From assembly GCA_014860585.1 (NCBI GenBank), contig JACZJL010000002.1, positions 1 through 51,165 of the forward strand: a stretch of DNA of 51,165 nucleotides, read 5' to 3'. Position 1 is the stretch's first letter. Every line of letters starts with the position of its first letter. Source of the DNA: Bacteroidales bacterium. Lineage in GTDB: Bacteria > Bacteroidota > Bacteroidia > Bacteroidales > 4484-276. This document shows positions 24,599-33,811 of the stretch, piece by piece. The notes beneath the pieces were generated by a model that was not told the origin of the DNA, did not search any database, and saw nothing but the letters and a program-made list of their open reading frames with translations. Position numbers and translations under genes: made by a program.

Positions 24599-26905
24599 AT
24601 GAATCATAAAAGCTGGAACATAACAGGACTGATCGCCACTGCAGTGATTGCGCTGAGCATTCCACTGTCGCTACTGGTCAACCGTCCTGCCGGCGAAGTT
24701 TGGAAGCCTGAGGCTGTTTTTACCGGCGGTCATGCCTGCATCGAATGTCATCAGCCCGAGTACCGGCTGTGGAAAGAATCGGATCACGCCAAAGCCATGA
24801 TGTTTGCCTCGGACAGCTCCGTGTTGGGTGATTTCAACAATGCGGAATTTATTTTTAATGGAAAGACTTTCCGTTTTTTCCGGCGCGATGGTAAATTCAT
24901 GGTTTTTACCGAAGGGGTAGGAGGGGAGATGCAGGAGTTTGAGGTGAAATATACTTTCGGAATCCGCCCTCTTCAGCAATACCTGATCCCTTTTGAAAAT
25001 GGCCGCTACCAATGCCTTCCGATTGCCTGGAATACGTTGAAAAATGAATGGTTTCACATGGCTGCTATGGTTTACAATCCCGAAGACCTTAAACCGGATA
25101 GCTGGCTTTACTGGACCAACCAGAGTCAGAACTGGAACAGCATGTGCGCCGAATGTCACTCCACCAACCTGCAAAAGAACTTTGACCTGGAAACGAAAAG
25201 CTACTATACCACCTGGGTTGACATCAGTGTGAACTGTGAAGCCTGTCATGGCCCGGGGTCGTTGCATATCGAATGGGCACAGTTACCCGAAATGGGCAGG
25301 CCGCAGAATGTGAATACCAGCCTGGTGTTGCAAACAAGCAACCTCACTTCACGCCAGTATGTCGAATCGTGTGCTCCCTGCCACTCCCGACGAAGTTCGA
25401 TGGGCGCCAACGATCACCGGAGCAGCGATTTCTATAGTTATGCCGTTCCGCAACTGCCCATGAGGCCCAATTACCATGTGGACGGCCAGATTCATGAGGA
25501 GGTGTTCGACTGGGGATCATTCACACAAAGCAAAATGTACATGAACGATGTTTTCTGCGGTGATTGTCACGATCCGCACAGCAGTAAGCCGTTGTTGGAA
25601 GGAAATGCTTTGTGCACCCAATGCCACATCGAAGAGCAATACAATACCTTTAACCATCATTTTCATAAAGCAAAAGGAGAAGACGGGATTACGTTTGTGA
25701 ACAAATCAGGTCAAAAACTTGGCCCCGGCGATGGAAACCTTTGCCGCGACTGCCACATGCCCGGACAGTATTTCATGGGTGTGGATAAGCGATTCGACCA
25801 CAGCATGCGCATCCCGCGCCCGGACCTTTCCATCCAACTGGGTACACCCAACGCCTGCATCAATTGCCACGATGGCGAAACCAATGAATGGGCGCTCGAG
25901 TTTATTGATAAATGGTACGGCAAAGCCAAAAAAGCGCATTATGCAACCATTCTGGCCGTTGCTTACGAGCGTAAACCCGGCTCAGATATGGAGCTGATCC
26001 GGCTGATCAACAACGATCTGTATCCTGAAATCATCAGGGCTACGGCCATAAGTTACCTTTCGGGATATGGTAATCAGAACGCCAAGGAAACTATCAGAAG
26101 GTTGCTTAATAATCCTGATCCGCTACTCAGGTATATGGCTGCCAACAATTATTCACCTGCCGACTCCGTAATTTTGTTAACCAACCTGGTGCCTTTGCTC
26201 AGCGACCCGGTTAAGTCGGTCAGGATTGAGGCAGCCAGCAAGTTATTGACATTTAATAATTCAGATTTTAATGAATTTCAGCTAACCGCTTTTCGCAATG
26301 CCGTTGAAGAATACAGGCAATCACTCTGGTGGGCTGGAGATTTTCCGGCCGGGCGTTACAACCTTGGGAATTATTATTCAAAAATGAACGACCGCCCGAA
26401 AGCGATGGAGAATTATGCTGAAGCACTGGCGCTTGACCAGTTATTCTATCCGGCAAGGATCAATCTTGGCATCCAAAGCTATGCTGATGGCAAAACCGAA
26501 TTAGCCGATCGTCTTTTCAGCGAGATGATCCGTTTTCACCCCGAAATGACCGAAGGCTATTATTACCTTGCGTTGCTTTATGCCGAGCAAAACCGGAATT
26601 CGGAAGCCATTGCTTTGCTGGAGACTGCAGTTTCGTTACCAAACGCCAACCCACGAATATTCTACAACCTGGGTTTGCTTTACCAGTCAACAGGTCAGGA
26701 CGCAAAATCCAGCGCGACTTTCGAAAAAGGGCTGGTCCTTGATCCATGCAATTTCGATTTACTTTATGCCCTTTTCGTTTTTCACCTTAACCGGAGCGAC
26801 CGGACAAAAGCCTCAAATTATCTGGAAAAGTTAACTCAATGCTATCCCGGTGAAGCAAGCGTCCAGAGTTTGTACCGGGATTTTTTTAAGGAAGTTAGTA
26901 GGTAA
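24599..26905 (+). CDS. Octahaem c-type cytochrome with HEAT-like and TPR repeats
   Basis: A 768-residue protein with an N-terminal anchor or signal (residues 8-28). Eight CxxCH haem sites begin at Cys47, 183, 213, 258, 320, 339, 382 and 420. A helical HEAT-like region at about 455-560 (P-L-L-R-Y-M-A-A-N-N, S-V-R-I-E-A-A-S-K-L) and TPR repeats from about 580 to the end follow. It is likely periplasmic and takes electrons from the Rieske centre; the repeats could dock partner proteins. It is not a hydroxylamine oxidoreductase: the crosslinking tyrosine and spacing of that family are not evident. Genes for cytochrome biogenesis are not in the window. Confidence 0.9.
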   Translation: MNHKSWNITGLIATAVIALSIPLSLLVNRPAGEVWKPEAVFTGGHACIECHQPEYRLWKESDHAKAMMFASDSSVLGDFNNAEFIFNGKTFRFFRRDGKFMVFTEGVGGEMQEFEVKYTFGIRPLQQYLIPFENGRYQCLPIAWNTLKNEWFHMAAMVYNPEDLKPDSWLYWTNQSQNWNSMCAECHSTNLQKNFDLETKSYYTTWVDISVNCEACHGPGSLHIEWAQLPEMGRPQNVNTSLVLQTSNLTSRQYVESCAPCHSRRSSMGANDHRSSDFYSYAVPQLPMRPNYHVDGQIHEEVFDWGSFTQSKMYMNDVFCGDCHDPHSSKPLLEGNALCTQCHIEEQYNTFNHHFHKAKGEDGITFVNKSGQKLGPGDGNLCRDCHMPGQYFMGVDKRFDHSMRIPRPDLSIQLGTPNACINCHDGETNEWALEFIDKWYGKAKKAHYATILAVAYERKPGSDMELIRLINNDLYPEIIRATAISYLSGYGNQNAKETIRRLLNNPDPLLRYMAANNYSPADSVILLTNLVPLLSDPVKSVRIEAASKLLTFNNSDFNEFQLTAFRNAVEEYRQSLWWAGDFPAGRYNLGNYYSKMNDRPKAMENYAEALALDQLFYPARINLGIQSYADGKTELADRLFSEMIRFHPEMTEGYYYLALLYAEQNRNSEAIALLETAVSLPNANPRIFYNLGLLYQSTGQDAKSSATFEKGLVLDPCNFDLLYALFVFHLNRSDRTKASNYLEKLTQCYPGEASVQSLYRDFFKEVSR

Positions 26906-27126
26906 CTCTGTTTACTTATCAAAAATCATATTTGAGTATTCTCATTTCCAGATTAAACTACTTTTGCGCTGACTCAATAGTTGAATGTAATGCCTGGCTT
27001 TTAAGTCAAAGATTATTTTCCACGATCATTTTTAGTTGGTAAATAGGGCATGGCAGACTTCACTCAGAATTGATTTCCATATGGTTTTACATAAAAATTT
27101 TGTTCAAACAATTAAACTTACACAAA

Positions 27127-29517
27127 ATGAAACATCAATTATTCAAAAAACTGTTTTTTATGCTGTTTGCAGGGACAATGTTATTTTCCTGCGCACCGAA
27201 GCAAAATGCAGAAAGTGATAAGGAAATCGCCAATGACGGCACTGGCATTGATCGAACAGTGCTTCCCATCAAAGAACCCCTTCGTCAAACCACGAAAGAG
27301 CTGGACGTAAGGAATGCAACAATTCCCGAACGTTTCGATGTAAATGCTCCGGAAAATGCACCCAATGTGTTGCTTGTGCTATTGGACGACCTTGGCTTTG
27401 CCGGAACCAGCACTTTTGGTGGCCCGGTTTCAACCCCTACATTTGACCGGTTGGCTGGTGAGGGATTGGTTTACAACAATTTTCACACAACCGCGGTTTG
27501 CTCTCCAACCAGAGCTGCATTAAAAAGTGGTCGCAACCACCATGTAAATAACATGGGCGCCATTATCGAGACAGGGACAGGTTTTCCGGGTAATACCGGC
27601 CAGATTCCGGCAAGTGTAGCTCCTGTTGCTGAGATGCTTCGTTTGAATGGTTACAGCACCGGTGCATTTGGAAAATGGCACGAGCTTGCAGCCTGGGAAA
27701 CCAGTGTTTCCGGCCCCTTTGATCGTTGGCCGACACGCCAGGGTTTTGATAAATTTTATGGATTTCTCGGTGGAGAAACAAATCAGTGGGCGCCATTTAT
27801 CTATGACGGCACACACCCTGTTGAACTGCCCGAAGATCCCGACTACCACTTTATGCGCGACATGACCGATCAAGCCGTTGCTTGGATGCTTTACCAAAAG
27901 GCATTAACCCCTGATAAGCCCTTCTTCATGTACTTCGCACCGGGTGCTGTGCATGCCCCTCACCATGTTCCGGAGAGCTACATTAAGAAGTGGAAAGGAA
28001 AATTTGATGCCGGCTGGGACGCGATGCGTGAGCAAATTCTTGAAAGGCAAATCGCTTTAGGGATTGTCCCTGCTGGAACTAAACTGGCGCCTAAGCCGGA
28101 GGCAATACAAGATTGGGAATCTCTTACGGCCGATCAAAAACGCCTGTTTACCAAACAGGCTGAAGTGTATGCTGCTTTTCTCGACATGACCGATTATGAA
28201 GTAGGACGCTTACTGGATGCTATTGACCAGATCGGACAGGCTGACAATACCCTTGTTCTCTTTGTTTACGGCGATAATGGTACAAGCGCTGAAGGTGGCA
28301 TGAACGGGATGTTCAGCGAAATGACCTACTTTAACGGAGTGCAGGAAACCGTGGAGGACATGCTGAAGAAAATTGATAAGTGGGGCGGTCCGGAAACCTA
28401 TCCGCACATGGCTGCTGGGTGGGCTGTTATGTTTGATACTCCATATACCTGGACCAAACAGATAGGATCAGACCACGGCGGCACCAAGGTGGGCATGGCC
28501 ATTCGCTGGCCTAAAGGAATAAAATCCAAGGGAGAAGTGCGTACCCAATTCACTCATGTTATTGATGTAGCCCCAACCATTCTCGAGGCTGCCAACCTTC
28601 CCGAGCCAAAAAGTGTAAATGGCGTCGAGCAGCGCCCGATGGACGGAATCAGTATAGTTTATTCGTTTAACGATGGTAATACCAAAGAAAAGCACAAAAC
28701 ACAATATTTCGAAATGTTCGGTAACCGTGCAATCTATCACGAAGGATGGTACGCTCGTACTATTCACAGGGCGCCCTGGGAACCAACACCACGCAGACCA
28801 CTGCTGGAGGATATCTGGGAACTGTATGATGTGGCCAATGACTTCAGTTTAATCAATGATCTGGCAGCAGAACATCCTGAAAAACTAAAAGAATTGCAGG
28901 ATCTTTTCCTGAAGGAAGCGGAAAAGAATTTTGCGCTACCGATTGATGACCGTGTATTTGAGCGTCTTATCGCTGAAAAAGTGGGACGTCCCGACATCAT
29001 GCAGGGGCGCACTTCGCTGACCCTTGCTCAAGGGATGACCGGAATGACAGAGAACGTCTTCCTGAATGTGAAAAACAAGTCAAAAACGATCACTGCAGAA
29101 GTTGAAATACCCGAAGGAAAAGCGGCTCACGGAACCATCATTGCTCAGGGAGGACGCTTTGGCGGGTGGTCACTGTATGTCAGGAACGGCGTACCTGCAT
29201 ATGATTATAACTTCATAGGAATGGAGCGCTACACTATTTCTTCCACTGAAAAATTAACACCGGGGAACCATACCATCAAGTTCGATTTTGCTTATGATGG
29301 CGAGGGCATCGGAAAAGGTGGTTTGGCAACACTATACATTGATGATAAAAAGGTCGGAGAAGGCCGTATCGAACGTACCCAGTCAGGGATTTTCTCTGCT
29401 GACGAAACTGCCGATGTGGGCATTGATCTCGCTACCCCAGTGGTTGAAACCATTGGATCCGAGCATAAATCGAAGTTTACCGGGAGAATTCCGAAAGTGA
29501 CTGTGGAAGTCCGCTAA
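27127..29517 (+). CDS. Arylsulfatase, predicted lipoprotein
   Basis: A 796-residue sulfatase of the long bacterial arylsulfatase class. The ATG at 27127 gives a lipoprotein signal (lipobox L-F-S-C, Cys22). Metal site L-L-D-D-L-G (Asp87, Asp88) and formylglycine motif C-S-P-T-R at Cys125 are intact, as are F-G-K-W-H near residue 175 and V-Y-G-D-N-G. The C-terminal 190 residues form a beta-sandwich-like region. It acts at the cell surface or in the periplasm. No sulfatase-maturing enzyme is seen in the window. It starts a run of exported-protein genes. Confidence 0.93.
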   Translation: MKHQLFKKLFFMLFAGTMLFSCAPKQNAESDKEIANDGTGIDRTVLPIKEPLRQTTKELDVRNATIPERFDVNAPENAPNVLLVLLDDLGFAGTSTFGGPVSTPTFDRLAGEGLVYNNFHTTAVCSPTRAALKSGRNHHVNNMGAIIETGTGFPGNTGQIPASVAPVAEMLRLNGYSTGAFGKWHELAAWETSVSGPFDRWPTRQGFDKFYGFLGGETNQWAPFIYDGTHPVELPEDPDYHFMRDMTDQAVAWMLYQKALTPDKPFFMYFAPGAVHAPHHVPESYIKKWKGKFDAGWDAMREQILERQIALGIVPAGTKLAPKPEAIQDWESLTADQKRLFTKQAEVYAAFLDMTDYEVGRLLDAIDQIGQADNTLVLFVYGDNGTSAEGGMNGMFSEMTYFNGVQETVEDMLKKIDKWGGPETYPHMAAGWAVMFDTPYTWTKQIGSDHGGTKVGMAIRWPKGIKSKGEVRTQFTHVIDVAPTILEAANLPEPKSVNGVEQRPMDGISIVYSFNDGNTKEKHKTQYFEMFGNRAIYHEGWYARTIHRAPWEPTPRRPLLEDIWELYDVANDFSLINDLAAEHPEKLKELQDLFLKEAEKNFALPIDDRVFERLIAEKVGRPDIMQGRTSLTLAQGMTGMTENVFLNVKNKSKTITAEVEIPEGKAAHGTIIAQGGRFGGWSLYVRNGVPAYDYNFIGMERYTISSTEKLTPGNHTIKFDFAYDGEGIGKGGLATLYIDDKKVGEGRIERTQSGIFSADETADVGIDLATPVVETIGSEHKSKFTGRIPKVTVEVR

Positions 29518-29537
29518 AATTTTGAATAAATAGTACT

Positions 29538-29585
29538 GCCAGAAAACTCTTAATGTTGATAATCAATTTTTAGGAGTTTTCCGGC
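29538..29585 (+). terminator. Imperfect hairpin after the arylsulfatase
   Basis: Sixteen- to seventeen-base arms (centred on GAAAACTC / GAGTTTTC) pair with two mismatches, beginning 20 bases past the stop codon. No clear T-run follows, so this is only a possible terminator. Confidence 0.35.
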
Positions 29586-29628
29586 GGTTGCTATGTACAA
29601 AAACCTTCGCCTAATACTCAAATCATAA

Positions 29629-29644
29629 TAGTACTTTTGTACTA
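29629..29644. promoter_or_regulatory. 16-base palindrome TAGTACTTTTGTACTA
   Basis: Perfect 6-base arms (TAGTAC / GTACTA) around TTTT. The plus strand also contains TACTTTTG, a -7-type TAnnTTTG box, so an operator overlapping the promoter of the DUF2092 gene 83 bases downstream is plausible. The same arms with a different centre occur at 37218-37233. Confidence 0.45.
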
Positions 29645-29727
29645 TCTAATGCAGACAATAAACCATAAGCATAATTGTTGATTATTAGATTTTTTGGGTA
29701 AAACTATTTCAAACAAAACTACAACAC

Positions 29728-30456
29728 GTGAAAAAATTTGTACTTCTATTTTTTGTTGCTACTGCGTTGATAACCAAAGCACAAACACATCAAATTGACA
29801 CCACAGCCATTATCATCTTCGACCGGATGAGCGACCTCATCGGAGACTTAGGGTCGGTAAGTTTCACAGTGAACACTTCACAGGACATTATTGATGTGGA
29901 ACTCGGCCTGGTGAAATATTTCAACGAAAGCCAGGTGTATATGGTCGGTCCTGATAAAATGATGATCCACTCTAACGGCAATAAAGGTCACAGGGGGATG
30001 TGGTACAACGGCGAAGAACTGGTTTACTATTCCTTCACCGAAAGCACCTATGCGGTGATTGATACTCCGCCTACTATCATAGAAACCTTTGATGAAGTGA
30101 ACCGACAATACGACATCGAATTCCCGGCAGCCGATTTCTTTTACCCTACCTTTACTGATGATCTGATTGCAACCATGGATGACATCATCCTTGCCGGAAG
30201 AAGCGTAGTTGAAGGAAAAGCCTGTTACCATATCATTACAAGAAACAAGGCGATGGGCGCACAATTCTGGATTTCGGATGATGAATGGTTTCTTCCGGTG
30301 AAAATGATCATTACTTATTATGATGAAAGTCCCAATGCACAATATTCGGCCACTTTTTCTGACTGGAAGGTGAATCCGGATTTACCGAATGCGATGTTCA
30401 ATTTTACTCCACCCCCTAAGGCCAGGAAAATTAAAATTCTGGCCAAATCATTTTGA
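29728..30456 (+). CDS. DUF2092 exported protein (outer-membrane lipid-binding fold)
   Basis: A 242-residue protein with a GTG start and a signal peptide cleaved near A-L-I-T-K-A-Q. The mature part is an antiparallel beta-structure like LolA/LolB relatives: M-S-D-L-I-G-D-L-G-S-V-S-F, M-M-I-H-S-N-G-N-K-G, A-G-R-S-V-V-E-G-K-A-C-Y-H and W-F-L-P-V-K-M-I-I. Such proteins are predicted periplasmic. The DUF6515 gene follows after 27 bases, so the two probably share a transcript, perhaps with the sulfatase upstream. Confidence 0.75.
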   Translation: MKKFVLLFFVATALITKAQTHQIDTTAIIIFDRMSDLIGDLGSVSFTVNTSQDIIDVELGLVKYFNESQVYMVGPDKMMIHSNGNKGHRGMWYNGEELVYYSFTESTYAVIDTPPTIIETFDEVNRQYDIEFPAADFFYPTFTDDLIATMDDIILAGRSVVEGKACYHIITRNKAMGAQFWISDDEWFLPVKMIITYYDESPNAQYSATFSDWKVNPDLPNAMFNFTPPPKARKIKILAKSF

Positions 30457-30483
30457 TAATTACCCATTAAACAATATTGAAAC

Positions 30484-31509
30484 ATGAGAATAATTTCGAT
30501 AAAATTCAGGTACCTGCTTTACATAGCAGTTTTTGCAATGATCTTACCCTTAAGTGCGACGGCACAGCGAATGGGGCACGGAGGAGGTGGAGCCCGCGGA
30601 GGTGGTGGAGGTGGCGCGCGAATGGGAGGCAGCTCTCAGATGTCGCGGCCATCTACCCAGCAAGCACGTCCGGCATCCCAGCCTTCAAGACAATCCAGCC
30701 AGCAGGCAAGGCCTTCTACTTCGGATCGCTCCATTAACGGTGGTCATCAAAAATCTCCCGATCGCACACTTTCGGGTCAAAGTGGCAATAAAGGGGTTTC
30801 GACTAATGATACCAGAAACAGAAATCAAACAAATATCAAGGGAAACTCAGGAAAAGTCAATACGGGAGATGTAAACAACAACCGGAACAACATCAACAAC
30901 AGCAATAATATCAATAACAGCGGAAACAGATACAATCAGAACAATATTTATGTAAGGCCCCCTGCAAGACCTTATCCAAGACCACCATACGCTTACGGCG
31001 GATATCACTACAACTGCTACCATCCCTATCACCCCTATCCCTATAATCCCTATTACTATGGGCCATCATACAACCCATGGGGCGTATTTGTTGCTGCGGT
31101 GGCTGTAACTGCCATTGTGATCAGTATTGATAACGCTGAAGAAGAAGACGACAACCAGGTGTATTACGACTCCGGGGTTTATTATGTCAAAGAGGGTGAT
31201 GGTTTTAAAGTCATCCAGCCACCACCCGGAGCCACAATTCCTTCTCTGCCTGATGGCTCTGAGACTGTGGTTGTAAACGAAACCACCAACAACTACTATT
31301 ATGCCGGAACGTATTACGAAAAGGATGATAAGGGGTATGTAGTCGTGCCCCCAACCGCAGGAACCCTCGTTCCCAGTCTGCCCGAAGGCGGTGAAGAGGT
31401 GAAAATCGGCGACATCACTTACGTTAAATTGGGCGAAACCTATTACCAGCCCGTAGTTGTTGAAGGGAAAAATATGTACGAAGTGGTGAACGTGGAGACA
31501 GCAGGGTAA
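30484..31509 (+). CDS. DUF6515-like exported protein with low-complexity regions
   Basis: The 341-residue protein has a signal peptide cut near A-T-A-Q (residue 28), then a Gly/Arg-rich stretch, a Ser/Gln/Arg stretch, an Asn/Ile repeat zone (residues ~120-155) and a Tyr/Pro-rich segment (H-P-Y-H-P-Y-P-Y-N-P-Y) before a hydrophobic helix at ~197-212. The C-terminal half repeats a Y-Y-x-(8-12)-V-x-P-P-x-A-x-x-P-S-L-P unit two times with a third partial copy. This is the DUF6515 layout. Likely a surface or envelope structural protein; function unknown. Confidence 0.75.
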   Translation: MRIISIKFRYLLYIAVFAMILPLSATAQRMGHGGGGARGGGGGGARMGGSSQMSRPSTQQARPASQPSRQSSQQARPSTSDRSINGGHQKSPDRTLSGQSGNKGVSTNDTRNRNQTNIKGNSGKVNTGDVNNNRNNINNSNNINNSGNRYNQNNIYVRPPARPYPRPPYAYGGYHYNCYHPYHPYPYNPYYYGPSYNPWGVFVAAVAVTAIVISIDNAEEEDDNQVYYDSGVYYVKEGDGFKVIQPPPGATIPSLPDGSETVVVNETTNNYYYAGTYYEKDDKGYVVVPPTAGTLVPSLPEGGEEVKIGDITYVKLGETYYQPVVVEGKNMYEVVNVETAG

Positions 31510-31717
31510 ACTTACTGAGCGTTAGCCATCTTACGCAGGAACATTTCATATTCGCCATGTCATTGCGAGGATTTGCAAGTATGAAGCTCCATGATTTATC
31601 TGTATAATTCCTGAATCGGAGGCAATAACAAGTTTTCCCGGAAATCTATGCATTTGAAATAATATTCGAAACTTAAAAAAGTAATTATCTTTATCGCACA
31701 AAATTCAGCTTGATCCA
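31510..31717. other. 208-base intergenic stretch with repeat-like fragment
   Basis: Contains GTCATTGCGAGG at 31559-31570, the core of a short element scattered in many bacterial genomes, but the rest of that element is not preserved. No terminator or small gene is clear. Confidence 0.3.
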
Positions 31718-32245
31718 ATGAAAACCAGAGTGCTTTTGTTCCTTATGATTTTTGCATCTTTGGATCTCTCTGCACAATTGATGCTCGGCAGTGCAAGATC
31801 TGAAATCAATTTCAGGGAGGGGCCGGGTTTGCAATTTAAGGTAGCCTTTACGATTAATCATTCCAACCTGCTTGTTATTCTTCCACGCGAAGCAAAAAAT
31901 GACTTTATCGAAGTGTTTGATATCGAGTCAAGTTCTTATGGTTATGTAGCAAAAAATTTAATTGTGGTTACCGACACTCTGTACTTTCAACAGCAGCAAA
32001 TTTTCACTGCAACCGGCGAAACCCGCACCGGAGAAATTGAAATGGAATTGGTCAACCAGACTTCAAAAACACTTTTTACCTGGATTAATGGCAATTCATA
32101 CCGTCTCGACCCTTTTGAAAAGAAGGTTCTGATTTTAGATGTCGAAGAGATCATCTACTTTTCATCTGCTCCCGGGTTGTATCCGGTTTTTGGGAAAGAA
32201 AGCGTGGCAAGAGGCAAGACATATCGCTGGAATTTTTCTATATGA
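31718..32245 (+). CDS. Exported SH3b-like domain protein
   Basis: A 175-residue protein with a signal peptide (cut after L-S-A near residue 19). The first half fits a bacterial SH3 domain: S-E-I-N-F-R-E-G-P-G-L-Q-F-K-V, later Y-G-Y-V-A-K-N-L. Such domains often bind cell-wall peptides. The second half is a small beta domain of unknown type. Its stop overlaps the porin start as ATGA, so the two are coupled. Confidence 0.7.
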   Translation: MKTRVLLFLMIFASLDLSAQLMLGSARSEINFREGPGLQFKVAFTINHSNLLVILPREAKNDFIEVFDIESSSYGYVAKNLIVVTDTLYFQQQQIFTATGETRTGEIEMELVNQTSKTLFTWINGNSYRLDPFEKKVLILDVEEIIYFSSAPGLYPVFGKESVARGKTYRWNFSI

Positions 32246-33579
32246 TACAAACCACCCGGCTCAAAATGAATGCACAGAATGTTTTTATCCCGAAATTCAC
32301 TGTTATGGCCAAAACATCTGTTTTGCTTTTCTTAATGTTTCTCTGTTTTTTTGCCTCCGCACAGCAACGAGACACGCTTAAAGTTACCATTACGGAGATT
32401 AATAAACGCATAAAGCCAGATACCATTTTTTCTTTTTCAAGCCGCGTGGACACCATAGCCTTACAAGCAGTAAAAACCGATACAAGCAAAATTGTCAGGG
32501 ATGTGAATGTGCAGGATCTGGAAGATTCGAAGTATAATGTAAAGTTTATGGGAAGTGCAAGGGTAAACGGTTACTTTGATTTTGCAGGGTTAACCAGCAC
32601 CGAAGGCTTCATCCCTTACGAAATACCCGTAGGAGTTGGGGAAATTCCCGGATTATCCAGCATTTATATCGGCGCCAGGCAATCCAGGATTGGTGTGGAA
32701 GGAAACGCCAATACCAAAGTCGGGAAAATAAAAACTTATCTCGAAGTTGATTTTGCCAGTAATACCGAGTCCTATTTAAGGCTCAGGCATGCTTATGCCG
32801 AATGGAATTATTTAAAACTTGGTTATACCTGGAGTACATTTATGGATAACGCCTCATTGCCCCAAACGGTTGAGTTCGAAGGACCCAACAGTTCGCTGAG
32901 CAAGCGGCACGGATTAATCAGGTACGAAAGAATAGTAAAGCCCGGAAATATAATTGGAGTCTCGCTCGAAAGCCCAAAAGCTGACTATTACAATCCGGCC
33001 GATACAATATTGGTTACTTCACCGGATCAAAGAAATTTAGATGTTGCCGGGCGCTACAAATACTTTGATAAATGGGGGCATGTTCAGGTTGCCGGAATTA
33101 TCCGAAAAATCGATTTTATTCAGCAAGGAAAAATTGACACACAACTTGGATGGGGTATTCTCTTAAGTACAACCCTATTCATCAACAAACATCATCAGAT
33201 AAACTCCCAATATTCAATTGGCAAAGGAATTTCTTACTATTCTGTGGGGCTCACCAGGAGGCAGCTGGATGCGGTATATGATCCCAACACCAACACTATG
33301 ATTCTTAAAGACATAGGCGGAGGTTTTATCAATTACTCGTTCAAACCCGTCTCGAATATAGTCCTTTCTGCTATTGCAGGAATCTCTCATATCGAATGTC
33401 ATGAGTTTGAATCCGGAGACTCCTTCAGGTCAAGTCAGTATTATGGCGCTAACGCTTTTTATAATCCGATCGAAACCATTAGTCTTGGCATTGAAATCAC
33501 TGCCGGAACACGTAAAAACTTCGATAATCAGATTGGGGGTGCAACACGGATTTCAATGCTGGCAAAATTTGATTTCTAA
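32242..33579 (+). CDS. DcaP-like outer-membrane porin
   Basis: The 445-residue protein has a signal peptide (residues ~22-40 if read from the overlapping ATG; an ATG at 32305 gives a more usual length) and then a coiled-coil-like N-terminal zone followed by a beta-barrel: G-S-A-R-V-N-G-Y-F-D-F, A-R-Q-S-R-I-G-V-E-G-N, A-Y-A-E-W-N-Y-L-K-L-G-Y-T-W-S-T-F and a C-terminal phenylalanine. These match the DcaP-like trimeric porins, which pass small acids. The promoter is probably that of the SH3b gene. Confidence 0.75.
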   Translation: MIQTTRLKMNAQNVFIPKFTVMAKTSVLLFLMFLCFFASAQQRDTLKVTITEINKRIKPDTIFSFSSRVDTIALQAVKTDTSKIVRDVNVQDLEDSKYNVKFMGSARVNGYFDFAGLTSTEGFIPYEIPVGVGEIPGLSSIYIGARQSRIGVEGNANTKVGKIKTYLEVDFASNTESYLRLRHAYAEWNYLKLGYTWSTFMDNASLPQTVEFEGPNSSLSKRHGLIRYERIVKPGNIIGVSLESPKADYYNPADTILVTSPDQRNLDVAGRYKYFDKWGHVQVAGIIRKIDFIQQGKIDTQLGWGILLSTTLFINKHHQINSQYSIGKGISYYSVGLTRRQLDAVYDPNTNTMILKDIGGGFINYSFKPVSNIVLSAIAGISHIECHEFESGDSFRSSQYYGANAFYNPIETISLGIEITAGTRKNFDNQIGGATRISMLAKFDF

Positions 33580-33740
33580 ATACTGTCCTTTGCCAACATC
33601 GAATAGTCGTTTTAGCATCACGACGGGGTTTGTTTCTTTTTCTATCCAGCACTTGTATAGAAATCCGAACTGTTCTTTCAGTTTCTCTTTCGTAAAGGCG
33701 ACACCTTTACGTGCTATCATCAGATGATACTCAAACATAA

Positions 33741-33784
33741 AAAAAAGTGCGCTTGCTTGTTGTATCGCAGGCGCACCCTTTTTA
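33741..33784. terminator. Bidirectional terminator
   Basis: GTGCGCTTGC (33747-33756) pairs with GCAGGCGCAC (33767-33776) with one G-T wobble; A-run on the left and T-run on the right. It separates the plus-strand porin from the minus-strand barrel gene. Confidence 0.75.
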
Positions 33785-33811
33785 CTAAAAATTAAAAACT
33801 TGTTGAGTTAT

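Noticed and set aside
24599-26905. Octahaem protein as hydroxylamine oxidoreductase or octahaem nitrite reductase
   Set aside because: Haem spacing and C-terminal TPR repeats do not match those enzymes, and no active-site lysine motif is seen.
31559-31570. Complete interspersed repeat in the gap before the SH3b gene
   Set aside because: Only the core GTCATTGCGAGG is present; the flanking parts of the element are missing.
33553-33738. Minus-strand 61-codon frame overlapping the porin end
   Set aside because: It lies between the porin stop and a terminator, has no good ribosome site and matches no family I know. It may be real, but the evidence is too thin to call.
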